Source: Candidatus Poribacteria bacterium
GTDB taxonomy: Bacteria; Poribacteria; WGA-4E; WGA-3G
Reading direction: 5' to 3'
DNA length: 27,996 nucleotides
Assembly: GCA_028818995.1 (NCBI GenBank)
Contig: JAPPMR010000005.1
Coordinates: 1 to 27,996 of the forward strand
The notes below the pieces were generated by a model. The model was not told the origin of the DNA and made no database searches. It saw only the letters and a list, made by a program, of their open reading frames with translations. Shown here piece after piece: positions 15,441-23,426 of the stretch (positions are counted from its first letter, which is position 1; each line of letters starts with the position of its first letter). A program made the translations under genes and the position numbers.

Positions 15441-17081
15441 TTAAAAAGCTTCATTATAATTATCCGGCAAATCATTCTCAAAAAGAACTACATCACCCGG
15501 TTTTAGGCGTTCAGCAAGTTGTTGCTGTGCCTCAGCGAGATCCTTCGCAACATAAATCTGTTGTTCGGGATAGTTTGCTGTTTTGAGTCCATCTAAAATC
15601 GGTGCAGTTCTTGCTGGACCGACAAGGATAACAAGATCACACACCTTAGCTGCTTCTGAACCGAATTGTTTGTTTTCATCGTATTCACGTTCACCAAGTT
15701 CCACCATTCCTGGCGTAACTAATACCTTTTTTCCATTTTTATCACTTACAAAATCAGTAAGCACCTCAAGTGCTGCTTTTGCCCCTTCAGGATTTGCATT
15801 GAAACTATCGTCAATCACGGTTACACCCGCACCTCCAGCTATCAGCTGCAAACGATGTGGAACCGGTTCTAATGCTTCAAGTGCCTCTTGAATTTCATTC
15901 AATGTCATCCCACATTGCAGAGAAACACCAATGGCAGCAAGGATATTTGATACGTTATGTTTTCCCAGAAGGCGTGTTTTTATCTCGGTTGTCCCTGTTA
16001 CCTCGTCACTTACAGTAAAAGTAAGTCCTTTATCACTCTGTATAATATTATGTGCTTTCAACCTTAAAGACGTATTTTCAACACCGTTTGCTTCTACGCC
16101 ATACCTAATAACAGGAACACTGTCTGTCTTATCTGCCAATGCTGCACAAATTTCGTTATCAGCATTAATTACTGCAAGTCCGTTTGTGGGTAGTGCTTCT
16201 ATTAACTCGTACTTTGCGCGGGCAGTATTTTCAATACTTTTAAACCGTTCTAAATGTTGGGGACCGACAGCCGTGAGAATTCCTATTTCCGGTGGCGCAA
16301 GACGACACAGTTCTCGAATATCACCTCGTTTATATGCCCCCATCTCAACTATAAAATATTCGTGTTCAGGTAATAAATCACCTCTGATAACTTTACAAAT
16401 ACCCATCGGTGTATTATAGCTATCTGGAGTCATCAGCGTATTATACTTTTTTGATAAAATTTGGTGAAGAATATATTTTGTGCTTGTTTTGCCATAACTA
16501 CCTGTAATACCGATGATTTTGGGTTGAAGGGTTTTGATACGTTTTCTTGCGTCACGTAAATAAGCAGCGTTGATTAATTGTTCTAACGGCCAAATTAAAA
16601 AACTGCTCACGACGAGAATCGGCACTGTGAGTTCACTAAATAGAAAGACACCTATTCGCACTTGGTTACCTTTTATTAAAAAAGCAAGCACAGCCGCAAC
16701 GACCGTAAGCAGTCCGAGTGTCAATCCGAAAAGTCGTTTCGCGCGTGCAGTGTAAACAAGTGGTTTTTTCGCTGTTGACTTTTTACGCCATACAATCTTA
16801 TAAACTTGGAATGCTGTCCAAATTACACAAACCGCGGGGAAAAACCAATTGGTTTGAATGTTAGGAAAAATAGTCGTAATAGTTAAGAGACCTGCGATAA
16901 TAATAATCTCTACGATTTCAAAGCAGTTTTTGAGGTGTGTCAAAATCCATTTTAGAAATCGCCCAGGTTTATAACCATCAAGTTGTAGTATATGTAATCC
17001 GCGGGTTGTCCGAATGACTGCCCTTACAAAACAAGCAACAACTACAAGATAAAAGAGTAATCCGCTAACCGTTTCTAACAT
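15441..17081 (-). CDS. murF: Membrane-anchored MurF-type Mur ligase
   Basis: By context this adds D-Ala-D-Ala to the UDP-MurNAc-tripeptide. The 546-residue chain is unusual: residues 1-185 hold about five hydrophobic helices (roughly 5-24, 53-72, 80-98, 118-137, 143-164) with HILQLDGYKPGRFLKWIL between the first two. The canonical N-terminal uridine-binding domain of MurF is not there. The Mur ligase core is intact: ATP loop GITGSYGKTST (191-201), EMGAYKRGDI, AVGPQHLERF, LLGKHNVSNILAA (371-383) and the MurF-type VIDDSFNANP (422-431). The start is ATG at 17081 with GGAAA about 11 nt upstream. It lies between an alpha/beta hydrolase and ddl. A related Mur ligase of altered substrate range is possible, but no other murF is visible here. 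Confidence 0.85.
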   Translation of the reverse strand: MLETVSGLLFYLVVVACFVRAVIRTTRGLHILQLDGYKPGRFLKWILTHLKNCFEIVEIIIIAGLLTITTIFPNIQTNWFFPAVCVIWTAFQVYKIVWRKKSTAKKPLVYTARAKRLFGLTLGLLTVVAAVLAFLIKGNQVRIGVFLFSELTVPILVVSSFLIWPLEQLINAAYLRDARKRIKTLQPKIIGITGSYGKTSTKYILHQILSKKYNTLMTPDSYNTPMGICKVIRGDLLPEHEYFIVEMGAYKRGDIRELCRLAPPEIGILTAVGPQHLERFKSIENTARAKYELIEALPTNGLAVINADNEICAALADKTDSVPVIRYGVEANGVENTSLRLKAHNIIQSDKGLTFTVSDEVTGTTEIKTRLLGKHNVSNILAAIGVSLQCGMTLNEIQEALEALEPVPHRLQLIAGGAGVTVIDDSFNANPEGAKAALEVLTDFVSDKNGKKVLVTPGMVELGEREYDENKQFGSEAAKVCDLVILVGPARTAPILDGLKTANYPEQQIYVAKDLAEAQQQLAERLKPGDVVLFENDLPDNYNEAF

Positions 17082-17164
17082 GTCTATGATTTTCCATAAA
17101 TCGTTTACTTATGTAGTGGTTTAGAGTTCCACGTTGATTAAGTCTCAACTCACATTAACAAAAA

Positions 17165-17216
17165 CGCAATGAATTGTGCTGCTACGAAATATTTTGCAGC
17201 GACATTATTCATTGCG
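17165..17216. repeat. Two-tier hairpin in the hydrolase-murF gap
   Basis: CGCAATGAAT at 17165-17174 pairs perfectly with ATTCATTGCG at 17207-17216. Inside it, GCTGC at 17178-17182 pairs with GCAGC at 17196-17200, giving a two-tier stem. It lies in the 232-bp non-coding gap between the alpha/beta hydrolase and murF and would be transcribed within the operon. No T-tract follows on either strand, so a terminator is unlikely. A processing site, an attenuator or the remnant of another palindromic repeat are all possible. Confidence 0.5.
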
Positions 17217-17313
17217 CCATCGAGGGTGCCTTAGATAGTGCAACAACAGAATCTGATATTTCATCCTCAATAGAATCTTTTATTCGGCAAAACTTGCCAT
17301 CGGCTCCAACTGT

Positions 17314-18060
17314 TCATACTAAAAAATCAGTTACAGTTTCACAAAACTGCGGCAATTGGTCAAGGTATGAGAAATGTCCCGCATCTTTGAGAACGATTAA
17401 TCTTGCGTCAGGTATTTCCTTCTCCATTATTCTCCCAAACGATATAGGTGTATCTGTATCGTTTTCTCCCCAGATCAATAGCGTAGAAGCTTGAATCTTG
17501 GGTAATAGCGGACGCAAATTTTGATTCACGGATTTCACCATCGTCGCTCTCATCGGACCTGCTTCCCTATAATCTTTTGAACCTACCCTCTGTGCTATAT
17601 TATCTGCCAGTCTGTTACCGGGCGCCCCACAATATCGCATTAAGCGTCCGACTTTTGCGAGACTGATCTGTATATAGTATTTCGCTGTTCGGGGCGGTAT
17701 TATGCCAGCACTATCCACTAAAATTAGTTTGTCTATCTTCTCCGGTTCTTCGGCTGCCATTACTATTGATATCCTTCCTCCATAAGAGTGTCCGATCAGG
17801 TGTGCCTTGTTGATGTTAAGTTTGTGAAAAAAAGCGGAGAGAAATTTGGCGTAGTCAGAGGCATCCCATGCTGTCGGAGGAATTTCACTTAATCCAAAGC
17901 CGGGAAGATCAAGTGCATACACTCGGTAGAAACGTGATAACGAATCAAAGACAGGTCTAAAACTATTTGCCTCACCACCCCAGCCATGTAGAAGAACAAC
18001 GGGGGTTCCAGTTCCTTCAACCTGATAGGCTATTTTTAGATTATCAATTTCTGTGAACAT
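17314..18060 (-). CDS. Alpha/beta-fold hydrolase within the dcw cluster
   Basis: This 248-residue cytoplasmic serine hydrolase has the oxyanion segment LLHGWGG (23-29), the nucleophile elbow GHSYGG with Ser92, a probable acid Asp201 in WGENDTDTP, and the catalytic His229 in AGHFSYLD. There is no signal peptide. A cap region with several basic residues lies at about 120-185. The family includes esterases, lipases, amidases and C-C hydrolases, and the substrate cannot be read from the sequence. It lies between murE and murF on the same strand, 42 nt after murE, so a role in precursor or lipid-carrier metabolism is a reasonable guess only. The ATG lacks a clear Shine-Dalgarno. Such a gene is not part of the standard dcw set. 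Confidence 0.88.
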   Translation of the reverse strand: MFTEIDNLKIAYQVEGTGTPVVLLHGWGGEANSFRPVFDSLSRFYRVYALDLPGFGLSEIPPTAWDASDYAKFLSAFFHKLNINKAHLIGHSYGGRISIVMAAEEPEKIDKLILVDSAGIIPPRTAKYYIQISLAKVGRLMRYCGAPGNRLADNIAQRVGSKDYREAGPMRATMVKSVNQNLRPLLPKIQASTLLIWGENDTDTPISFGRIMEKEIPDARLIVLKDAGHFSYLDQLPQFCETVTDFLV

Positions 18061-18102
18061 TTCAATTCTTGGATTCGTCTACCGAATAACTGGCTGCTGC
18101 GG

Positions 18103-19647
18103 CTACACAGGCAGATTTTGTAATATTTCCGATGCCACTTCGCGGTCATCAAACGGAAATCTTTTTCCGTGAATTTCTTGATAATTTTCGTGTCCCTTAC
18201 CTGCAATCACAACGACATCGCCCGGATGTGCATCCATGATAGCATGACGTATTGCTTCGCGTCTCTCTGAAATACACAGATATGCTGCATCATGTGGTAA
18301 ATTTGACACAATTTCTGATATGATTTCTTCGGGATTTTCCGTACGGGGATTGTCGGAAGTAATTACACTCATATCTGCAATCTGCGTGGAAATTGCTCCC
18401 ATTTTGGGGCGTTTACCTCTATCACGGTCACCACCGCAACCAAACACAGAAATTAACTTCCCTTCTGTAATTCCGCGTGCTGCATTTAAAACATTTTCCA
18501 AGCCATCAGGTGTGTGTGCATAATCGACAATAACCGCGAAATCTTTGTCTCGTTCTCCCAGTGAGGTAACACGTTCAAAACGTCCAGGTACAACAGTCTC
18601 AGCAAGTCCTTCACGAATTGATGCAGCACTGCAATTATACCGGATTCCAACGCCAATTGCCGCGAGAGCGTTGTAGATATTATATGAACCCAGTAAGCGG
18701 ATTTTTGCCTTGATTTTCTGCAGTGATACATCTGAATTGTTAACGCTACCGTTCCCATTCGGAACCGCTGTAAAGGCTAATTGCTTTAATGAAACTTCTA
18801 CATCCTGTACCTGTAAATCTGCCTCGTTTTCAAGTCCGTAAGTAAGTATATTCCTGTGAGATGAGATGCATTCAATGATGCAAGCCGTGGCAGAAGAATC
18901 TGCGTTCAAAATTGCTACACCCTCTGGACTCAATTGCCTAAATAGCATTATTTTCGCAGCGAGGTAATTTTCCATCGTGCCGTGATAATCCAGATGGTCC
19001 TGTGTGAGGTTGGTAAAAACAGCGGTTTTGAAGGTAAGACCGGTTAATCGGTGTTGTGCAAGTCCTTGAGAAGAGGTTTCCATGACAACATGTTCTATGC
19101 CAGCATCGGCTATTTGCTTTAACATTGCATGGAGTTCAAATGCGTCGGGTGTAGTTAGAAGTGCTGGAATTTCAATTGTGGATGAGGATTCTTTGTTTGA
19201 AGTTGAATCTTGTGTATCGTACGTATGTCCTACTGTGCCCAAAACAGCAGTTTTCAACCCTTGCGCCTTAAGAATTCCATAAGTCAAATGTGCGGTAGAT
19301 GTCTTACCGTTCGTGCCGGTGATTCCGGTTAATTTTAATCGTTTCGCTGGGTTACCGTGCCAATTAGCAGCACATAAGGCTTGTGCTATTCGTCCATTAG
19401 AGGTGACGACACCAGTTACACCGTTAGGTAGGTCCAATGTCTGTATTTCAGCGATAATTGCTATAGCACCGTTATTAATAGCACCAGTAATAAACGAATG
19501 TCCATCAACGTTCAGACCTTGATAGCAGACAAACGCATATCCTGGCTTCACTTTTCGATGGTCACTGACAACACCCGTAATTTTGGGGTTTCGATCACCA
19601 ATTATTTCGGTGATTTCAATTCCATCCAGAAGGTTTTGGAGTCTCAT
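18103..19647 (-). CDS. murE: UDP-MurNAc-tripeptide synthetase MurE (meso-DAP type)
   Basis: MurE adds the third residue to UDP-MurNAc-L-Ala-D-Glu. The 514-residue chain has the N-terminal uridine-binding domain (VVSDHRKVKPGYAFVCYQG), ATP loop GITGTNGKTS (108-117), METSSQGLAQHRL, NLTQDHLDYHGTMENYLAAK with Lys232 as the probable carbamylated Lys, YNIYNALAA, VDYAHTPDGLENVL, and the substrate motif DNPR at 432-435 followed by TENPEEI. DNPR is typical of meso-diaminopimelate-adding enzymes, as in E. coli, not Lys-adding ones. AGKGHE near the end supports this. The ATG overlaps the ftsI stop in an ATGA junction, so the two are translationally coupled. Confidence 0.97.
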   Translation of the reverse strand: MRLQNLLDGIEITEIIGDRNPKITGVVSDHRKVKPGYAFVCYQGLNVDGHSFITGAINNGAIAIIAEIQTLDLPNGVTGVVTSNGRIAQALCAANWHGNPAKRLKLTGITGTNGKTSTAHLTYGILKAQGLKTAVLGTVGHTYDTQDSTSNKESSSTIEIPALLTTPDAFELHAMLKQIADAGIEHVVMETSSQGLAQHRLTGLTFKTAVFTNLTQDHLDYHGTMENYLAAKIMLFRQLSPEGVAILNADSSATACIIECISSHRNILTYGLENEADLQVQDVEVSLKQLAFTAVPNGNGSVNNSDVSLQKIKAKIRLLGSYNIYNALAAIGVGIRYNCSAASIREGLAETVVPGRFERVTSLGERDKDFAVIVDYAHTPDGLENVLNAARGITEGKLISVFGCGGDRDRGKRPKMGAISTQIADMSVITSDNPRTENPEEIISEIVSNLPHDAAYLCISERREAIRHAIMDAHPGDVVVIAGKGHENYQEIHGKRFPFDDREVASEILQNLPV

Positions 19648-21569
19648 AACCCCTCTCCCTTCCTCACTAAAGTGTCATCAGGGACTGGTGTGTTTTTTAT
19701 TTGCGAATTATTGGTTTGATCTATGTTTCCCTTTTTGGTGAGAGAAGTAGTCGTTTTGTGAGGCGTTTGATTTGACGAATGTGTGTTGGCAATCCGCGTA
19801 GTCGCCCTATTTCCATCAGCATATTTACGATCAGAAGTACTTCTTCGCTTTGGTACTGAGTCGAAAAAATGTGTTTGTTCAATATATTTAAGGGTTTGCT
19901 CGGCAATCCGTTTGAAAATAGGTGCTGCGATCCGACCACTAAATCTTTCACCGGTGGGTTCATCCAATGTGACAATAATGGCAATTTTAGGTGCGTCAGC
20001 GGGAAGAAATCCCATAAAGGACATTACCTCTTTACCAGCAGCATAACCTTTACCTCTTTCAGCTTTCTGTGCAGTTCCGGTTTTTCCAGCGATACTTACA
20101 CCATCTATTTTCGCTCTTCTGCCACTTTCTCTTTCAACCACGCCGACAAGAATATCTGTCATCTGTTGGGCAATTTCTGGTCGCAAAACTCGCCGAATTT
20201 CTATCGGACGATTCTTTTTGATAAGGTTCCCGCGTGCATCTCGTATTTCCTTAGTAATATAAGGTCTGCGTAGTATGCCGCCATTAGCGATGACTGCTAA
20301 CGCGTTTACCATCTGAAGAGGTGTAACAGATATGCCCTGCCCATAAGGAATAGAAGCGAGGGAGTTCACGTTCCACCGCCGCAATGCATATAAGTTGCCT
20401 TCCTGTTCATACGGCAGATCTACACCTGTCTTTTTTCCAAAACCGTATTTATCTACATACGTTTCCAAGCGTTCAGGTGTTAACTTTTGGACAATTTTTA
20501 TCATACCGATATTACTTGATTTCTGTATTACTTGTTCAAGCGATAAATACCCTTTGGCAGAAACGTCCTTTACAACGCGTCGCTTACCAATGCGGTAACG
20601 CCCGTTATGACAGAAGACCGTCGATTCTGGTGTCATGATGCCTTCATTCAACACTGCCGAGGAAGCGATAATTTTGAAAATGGAACCCGGTTCAAACACA
20701 TACCAAATTCCGAGGTTGCGTTTTGCTTCTTCATCCGCGTTTGTCTGATCATTGATGTCATAAGTGGGATAACTTGCCATCGCTAATATCTCTGAAGTTT
20801 CTACGGCAAGGACAATGGCAGTCCCCTTCGGCGCGTTCCAATCTTTACATCCTTGTGCCAGTTCTTTTTCGGTGATATCTTGAATTACCTGATCAAGTGT
20901 TAGGACAACGTTACACCCATTTTTTCCAAGTGTTTCGGGTATTGATTGTGCTTGGAGCAAAACAGATGTTCCCTCGTCTCTTCTCTGCGGTTGGGGTGAA
21001 TGTAAATTTTGAAGGTACGTGTGATATTGATATTCTATTCCTTCCCCTGCATTTAAATCATTCAGGTAACCAATGACCTGTGATGCAAGCGTCTTTTTCG
21101 GATAGACCCGGCTCGGTTCAATTTCAATTTTAAGTCCTCTGTGTTTTTTGGCGATGTTACGGATTGCATCTAACTTGTCATATTCAATTCCTTTTTTAAG
21201 CCAGACAAATTCGACGTACTCCCCGTTCCGCTTCCGTTTCAGCTGCGCTAATAACTCTGATTTGGAAGTATCTAATAAAGGGGCTAATTCGGTTGCGACA
21301 ATGTGCGCGTTAGATTTTCTGTTAAAGGTTTTGGGGTCTGCAGAAACCGCAAGTTGATCTTGGCTAATCCCAAACACACTCCCGTGTCTGTCCAGAATTT
21401 TGCCCCGTTTAACCTCGTTCTTTCCCCGATAACGCCAATCTTTCCGAGACGTATCTTCATCCGGATATTGAAGGATAAAAAGTTTGCCTATCAATACCAA
21501 AAAGCCTAATTGTAAGACGATTAGCGTAACAACGAGTCGACGAATTGAAAGAGAACCAGTTTTTTTCAT
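19644..21569 (-). CDS. ftsI: Septal transpeptidase FtsI (class B penicillin-binding protein)
   Basis: FtsI cross-links septal peptidoglycan in the periplasm, paired with FtsW. The 641-residue chain has a basic N-terminus, one membrane helix at about 11-33, and the PBP dimerisation domain (RGKILDRHGSVFGIS at 55-69). The transpeptidase domain carries SxxK at Ser296-Lys299 (EPGSIFKI), SxN at 351-353 (SSN) and KTGT at 496-499. No PASTA domain is present. Instead, about 70 residues at the end (from ~572) are low complexity, rich in Thr, Asn, Lys and Ser, and probably disordered. The ATG at 21569 has no clear Shine-Dalgarno; 115 nt separate it from ftsL. The position after ftsL and before murE marks it as FtsI rather than an elongation PBP2. 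Confidence 0.95.
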   Translation of the reverse strand: MKKTGSLSIRRLVVTLIVLQLGFLVLIGKLFILQYPDEDTSRKDWRYRGKNEVKRGKILDRHGSVFGISQDQLAVSADPKTFNRKSNAHIVATELAPLLDTSKSELLAQLKRKRNGEYVEFVWLKKGIEYDKLDAIRNIAKKHRGLKIEIEPSRVYPKKTLASQVIGYLNDLNAGEGIEYQYHTYLQNLHSPQPQRRDEGTSVLLQAQSIPETLGKNGCNVVLTLDQVIQDITEKELAQGCKDWNAPKGTAIVLAVETSEILAMASYPTYDINDQTNADEEAKRNLGIWYVFEPGSIFKIIASSAVLNEGIMTPESTVFCHNGRYRIGKRRVVKDVSAKGYLSLEQVIQKSSNIGMIKIVQKLTPERLETYVDKYGFGKKTGVDLPYEQEGNLYALRRWNVNSLASIPYGQGISVTPLQMVNALAVIANGGILRRPYITKEIRDARGNLIKKNRPIEIRRVLRPEIAQQMTDILVGVVERESGRRAKIDGVSIAGKTGTAQKAERGKGYAAGKEVMSFMGFLPADAPKIAIIVTLDEPTGERFSGRIAAPIFKRIAEQTLKYIEQTHFFDSVPKRRSTSDRKYADGNRATTRIANTHSSNQTPHKTTTSLTKKGNIDQTNNSQIKNTPVPDDTLVRKGEGL

Positions 21570-21684
21570 AATCTTGTTGTGTCTTTCTGCAATACTATGG
21601 AAAATGTATAATTCTGTGTTATGTTATCCGTTTGCTTTAATCTTGCTGATAAGGAAACACGTTCTAACTTTTGGTATATTCAAA

Positions 21685-22008
21685 CTATCTATCTTGAAGT
21701 TCAATCGTTTTTTTTGTAGGTTCAACCAATCTTAATTCTTTAATAAGTGAACGGACTCTTTCAACATCAGTTAACGTGTTCACTTCTAATTCAAGTTTGT
21801 GGATTTCGTTTTGAATTTTACCCGCCTCCGTCTCAAGGACAGGTCTGCGTCCGATGTAAACCTTTTTCGCATAAGACGAAAACCAAACGCTTGCCCCAAA
21901 TACGCATAAAGACAATCCTAAAACAAGATAAACAAGAAACATTGCAACTTTCGGTTTAGGCTTTGTTTTTTCTTCAAACAGCGTAGAGTAAGTATTTGGA
22001 TTCCTCAT
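21685..22008 (-). CDS. ftsL: FtsL-like small divisome protein
   Basis: This 107-residue bitopic protein has a charged cytoplasmic N-terminus (about 1-20, EEKTKPKPK), one membrane helix at about 22-44, and a periplasmic helix predicted to coil (ETEAGKIQNEIHKLELEVNTLTDVERVRSLIKELRLV, with hydrophobics in a heptad-like spacing). Primary sequence similarity in this family is very low, so the call rests on size, topology and position between rsmH and ftsI. FtsL forms a complex with FtsB and FtsQ that regulates FtsW-FtsI. The ATG at 22008 lacks a Shine-Dalgarno. It is 50 nt from rsmH. Confidence 0.85.
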   Translation of the reverse strand: MRNPNTYSTLFEEKTKPKPKVAMFLVYLVLGLSLCVFGASVWFSSYAKKVYIGRRPVLETEAGKIQNEIHKLELEVNTLTDVERVRSLIKELRLVEPTKKTIELQDR

Positions 22009-22058
22009 TAATTAATGTATACGATAAATTTTAAATTTTGATACATCTTTTTAACGTA

Positions 22059-23033
22059 TCAATTTTTTACTTTGACTGCTACCCGTAATTTTGCACTACG
22101 TGCCCGCGGATTTGTTTGAATTTCGCTTGTTGACGGTAAGACAGGTTTATTTGTTACTATCTGCAATACTTGCTGATGTTCACAAATACAAATAGGTGTT
22201 TTCGGTGGACAGATACAAGTTTTTGCCAACTGTTGGAACTGTCTTTTTACTATACGATCTTCGAGTGAATGAAAACTGATAACGCAGAGACATTTACCCG
22301 GTTTCAAGAGAGTGACAGCAGCGTTTAATCCAAGTGCAAGATTATCAAGTTCGGCATTGACTGCAATCCGCAAGGCCTGAAAAACGCGTGTAGCAGGGTG
22401 AATTTTACTTCCCTTTTGTGTGTTTTGTGCGGGTGTTTTTGAACGTTTATCTTTGGTGAAATATGCATTCTCAACGATTCCTGCCAGTTGTAATGTTGAT
22501 GTTATCGGTCTTTCTGATCGTGCCGCAACGATGTTTCGGACGATTCGTTTCGCATAACGTTCCTCGCCATATTCTTTGAATATTTTAATCAATTTGTCTG
22601 GCGTACTGTCGTTAATGATCTGTCCCGCTGATATGGGCGTTCGTTCATCCATCCGCATATCTAAAGGACCTAAATGTTGGAAACTGAATCCTCTGTCTGG
22701 TGTATTCAGTTGCAATGAGGAGACACCAAGATCCAACAAAATACCATCAACTTCGTTGATCCCATGTGTTTCCAATAATTGCTCAAGTTGTGCAAAGTTG
22801 CCGTGGATCAAACTGAGGCGTTCTTTGAAAGCATGCAACCTCTTTTCAGCAATAGCCAATGCGCTTGCATCCAAGTCAATTCCGATTAAGCGACCAGTGG
22901 GATGCGTTTTTTTTAGAATCCAGAGACTGTGTCCACCTAATCCGATTGTCGCATCTACGTAAATACCTGTCGGTTTCGGTTTAAGAAATTCAAGTATTTC
23001 GTTGCGTAAAACTGGTATATGTGTTTCAGACAT
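22059..23033 (-). CDS. rsmH: 16S rRNA (cytosine-1402-N4)-methyltransferase RsmH
   Basis: RsmH (MraW) N4-methylates C1402 in the 16S rRNA decoding site using SAM. The 324-residue chain begins HIPVLRNEILEFL and has the SAM-binding motif VDATIGLGGHSLWIL, GIDLDASALAIA, GILLDLGVSSLQLNTPDRGFSF, DMRMDE, the family motif ATRVFQALRIAVNAEL and ISFHSLEDRIVKRQF. The C-terminal region contains a Cys/His cluster (CICPPKTPICICEH), which is longer in Cys than most homologues. The ATG at 23033 has GAGG 7 nt upstream. It is the first gene of the dcw block; the mraZ regulator gene that often precedes it is missing. Confidence 0.97.
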   Translation of the reverse strand: MSETHIPVLRNEILEFLKPKPTGIYVDATIGLGGHSLWILKKTHPTGRLIGIDLDASALAIAEKRLHAFKERLSLIHGNFAQLEQLLETHGINEVDGILLDLGVSSLQLNTPDRGFSFQHLGPLDMRMDERTPISAGQIINDSTPDKLIKIFKEYGEERYAKRIVRNIVAARSERPITSTLQLAGIVENAYFTKDKRSKTPAQNTQKGSKIHPATRVFQALRIAVNAELDNLALGLNAAVTLLKPGKCLCVISFHSLEDRIVKRQFQQLAKTCICPPKTPICICEHQQVLQIVTNKPVLPSTSEIQTNPRARSAKLRVAVKVKN

Positions 23034-23054
23034 TCGGTTGCCTCATTATTACAT

Positions 23055-23083
23055 TATATAGAATAATGCAAGAATTGTGCCAA
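23055..23083 (-). promoter_or_regulatory. Promoter of the dcw cluster; overlapping sigma-70 and sigma-54 readings
   Basis: On the minus strand, TTGGCA at 23083-23078 and TATATA at 23060-23055 are 17 bp apart, a good sigma-70 pair that would start near 23048, just ahead of the rsmH Shine-Dalgarno. The same DNA reads TGGCACAATTCTTGCA at 23082-23067. This matches the sigma-54 -24/-12 consensus (TGGCAC, five bases, TTGCA) exactly, with GG and GC correctly spaced, and would start near 23056. A shifted -10, TATAAT at 23058-23053, has a poorer 19-bp spacer. Which factor is used cannot be decided from the sequence. Confidence 0.6.
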
Positions 23084-23268
23084 TTTCTAAGGTGTCTATT
23101 AGAGCAATCGGTTTCGAATTACCGGAAGTATTTGCCTAAATTGACAAGTAGAATGATTAGGAGATTAAGATGTTGGAAAAACGAAATTAATTGGGAAGAA
23201 TGCTTACCGTCTACTATTGGAGGCAGGTTTTGAGATAGGATTTACACACTCCACCTAAAGAATTTGTC

Positions 23269-23297
23269 TTGATTTTTATCACGGAAATTAGTATAAT
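23269..23297 (+). promoter_or_regulatory. Candidate sigma-70 promoter for nadD
   Basis: TTGATT at 23269-23274 and TATAAT at 23292-23297 are separated by 17 bp, so transcription would start near 23304 and leave a leader of about 120 nt. It uses the same two hexamers and spacing as the ftsZ promoter candidate. The rest of the 23034-23426 divergent region shows no gene. Between the two divergent promoters lie about 185 bp of AT-rich DNA, with no mraZ-type repeated boxes that I could see. Confidence 0.65.
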
Positions 23298-23341
23298 TGA
23301 AAATTAGATAATATAGTTACAGATCGTATTTATCTGTTCAT

Positions 23342-23363
23342 GTGTGTCTATTTTGAGACACAC
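23342..23363 (+). other. Hairpin in the nadD leader
   Basis: GTGTGTCT at 23342-23349 pairs with AGACACAC at 23356-23363 around a six-base loop (ATTTTG). It lies inside the predicted nadD leader. No T-tract follows, so it is not a standard terminator. It could affect leader stability or be a binding site; chance is possible. Confidence 0.4.
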
Positions 23364-23426
23364 CCAATTAATAATTGTGAAGGATGATTTGTAAATCTTC
23401 TTGGGCAGCGAGCGAAAAAGAGACAG

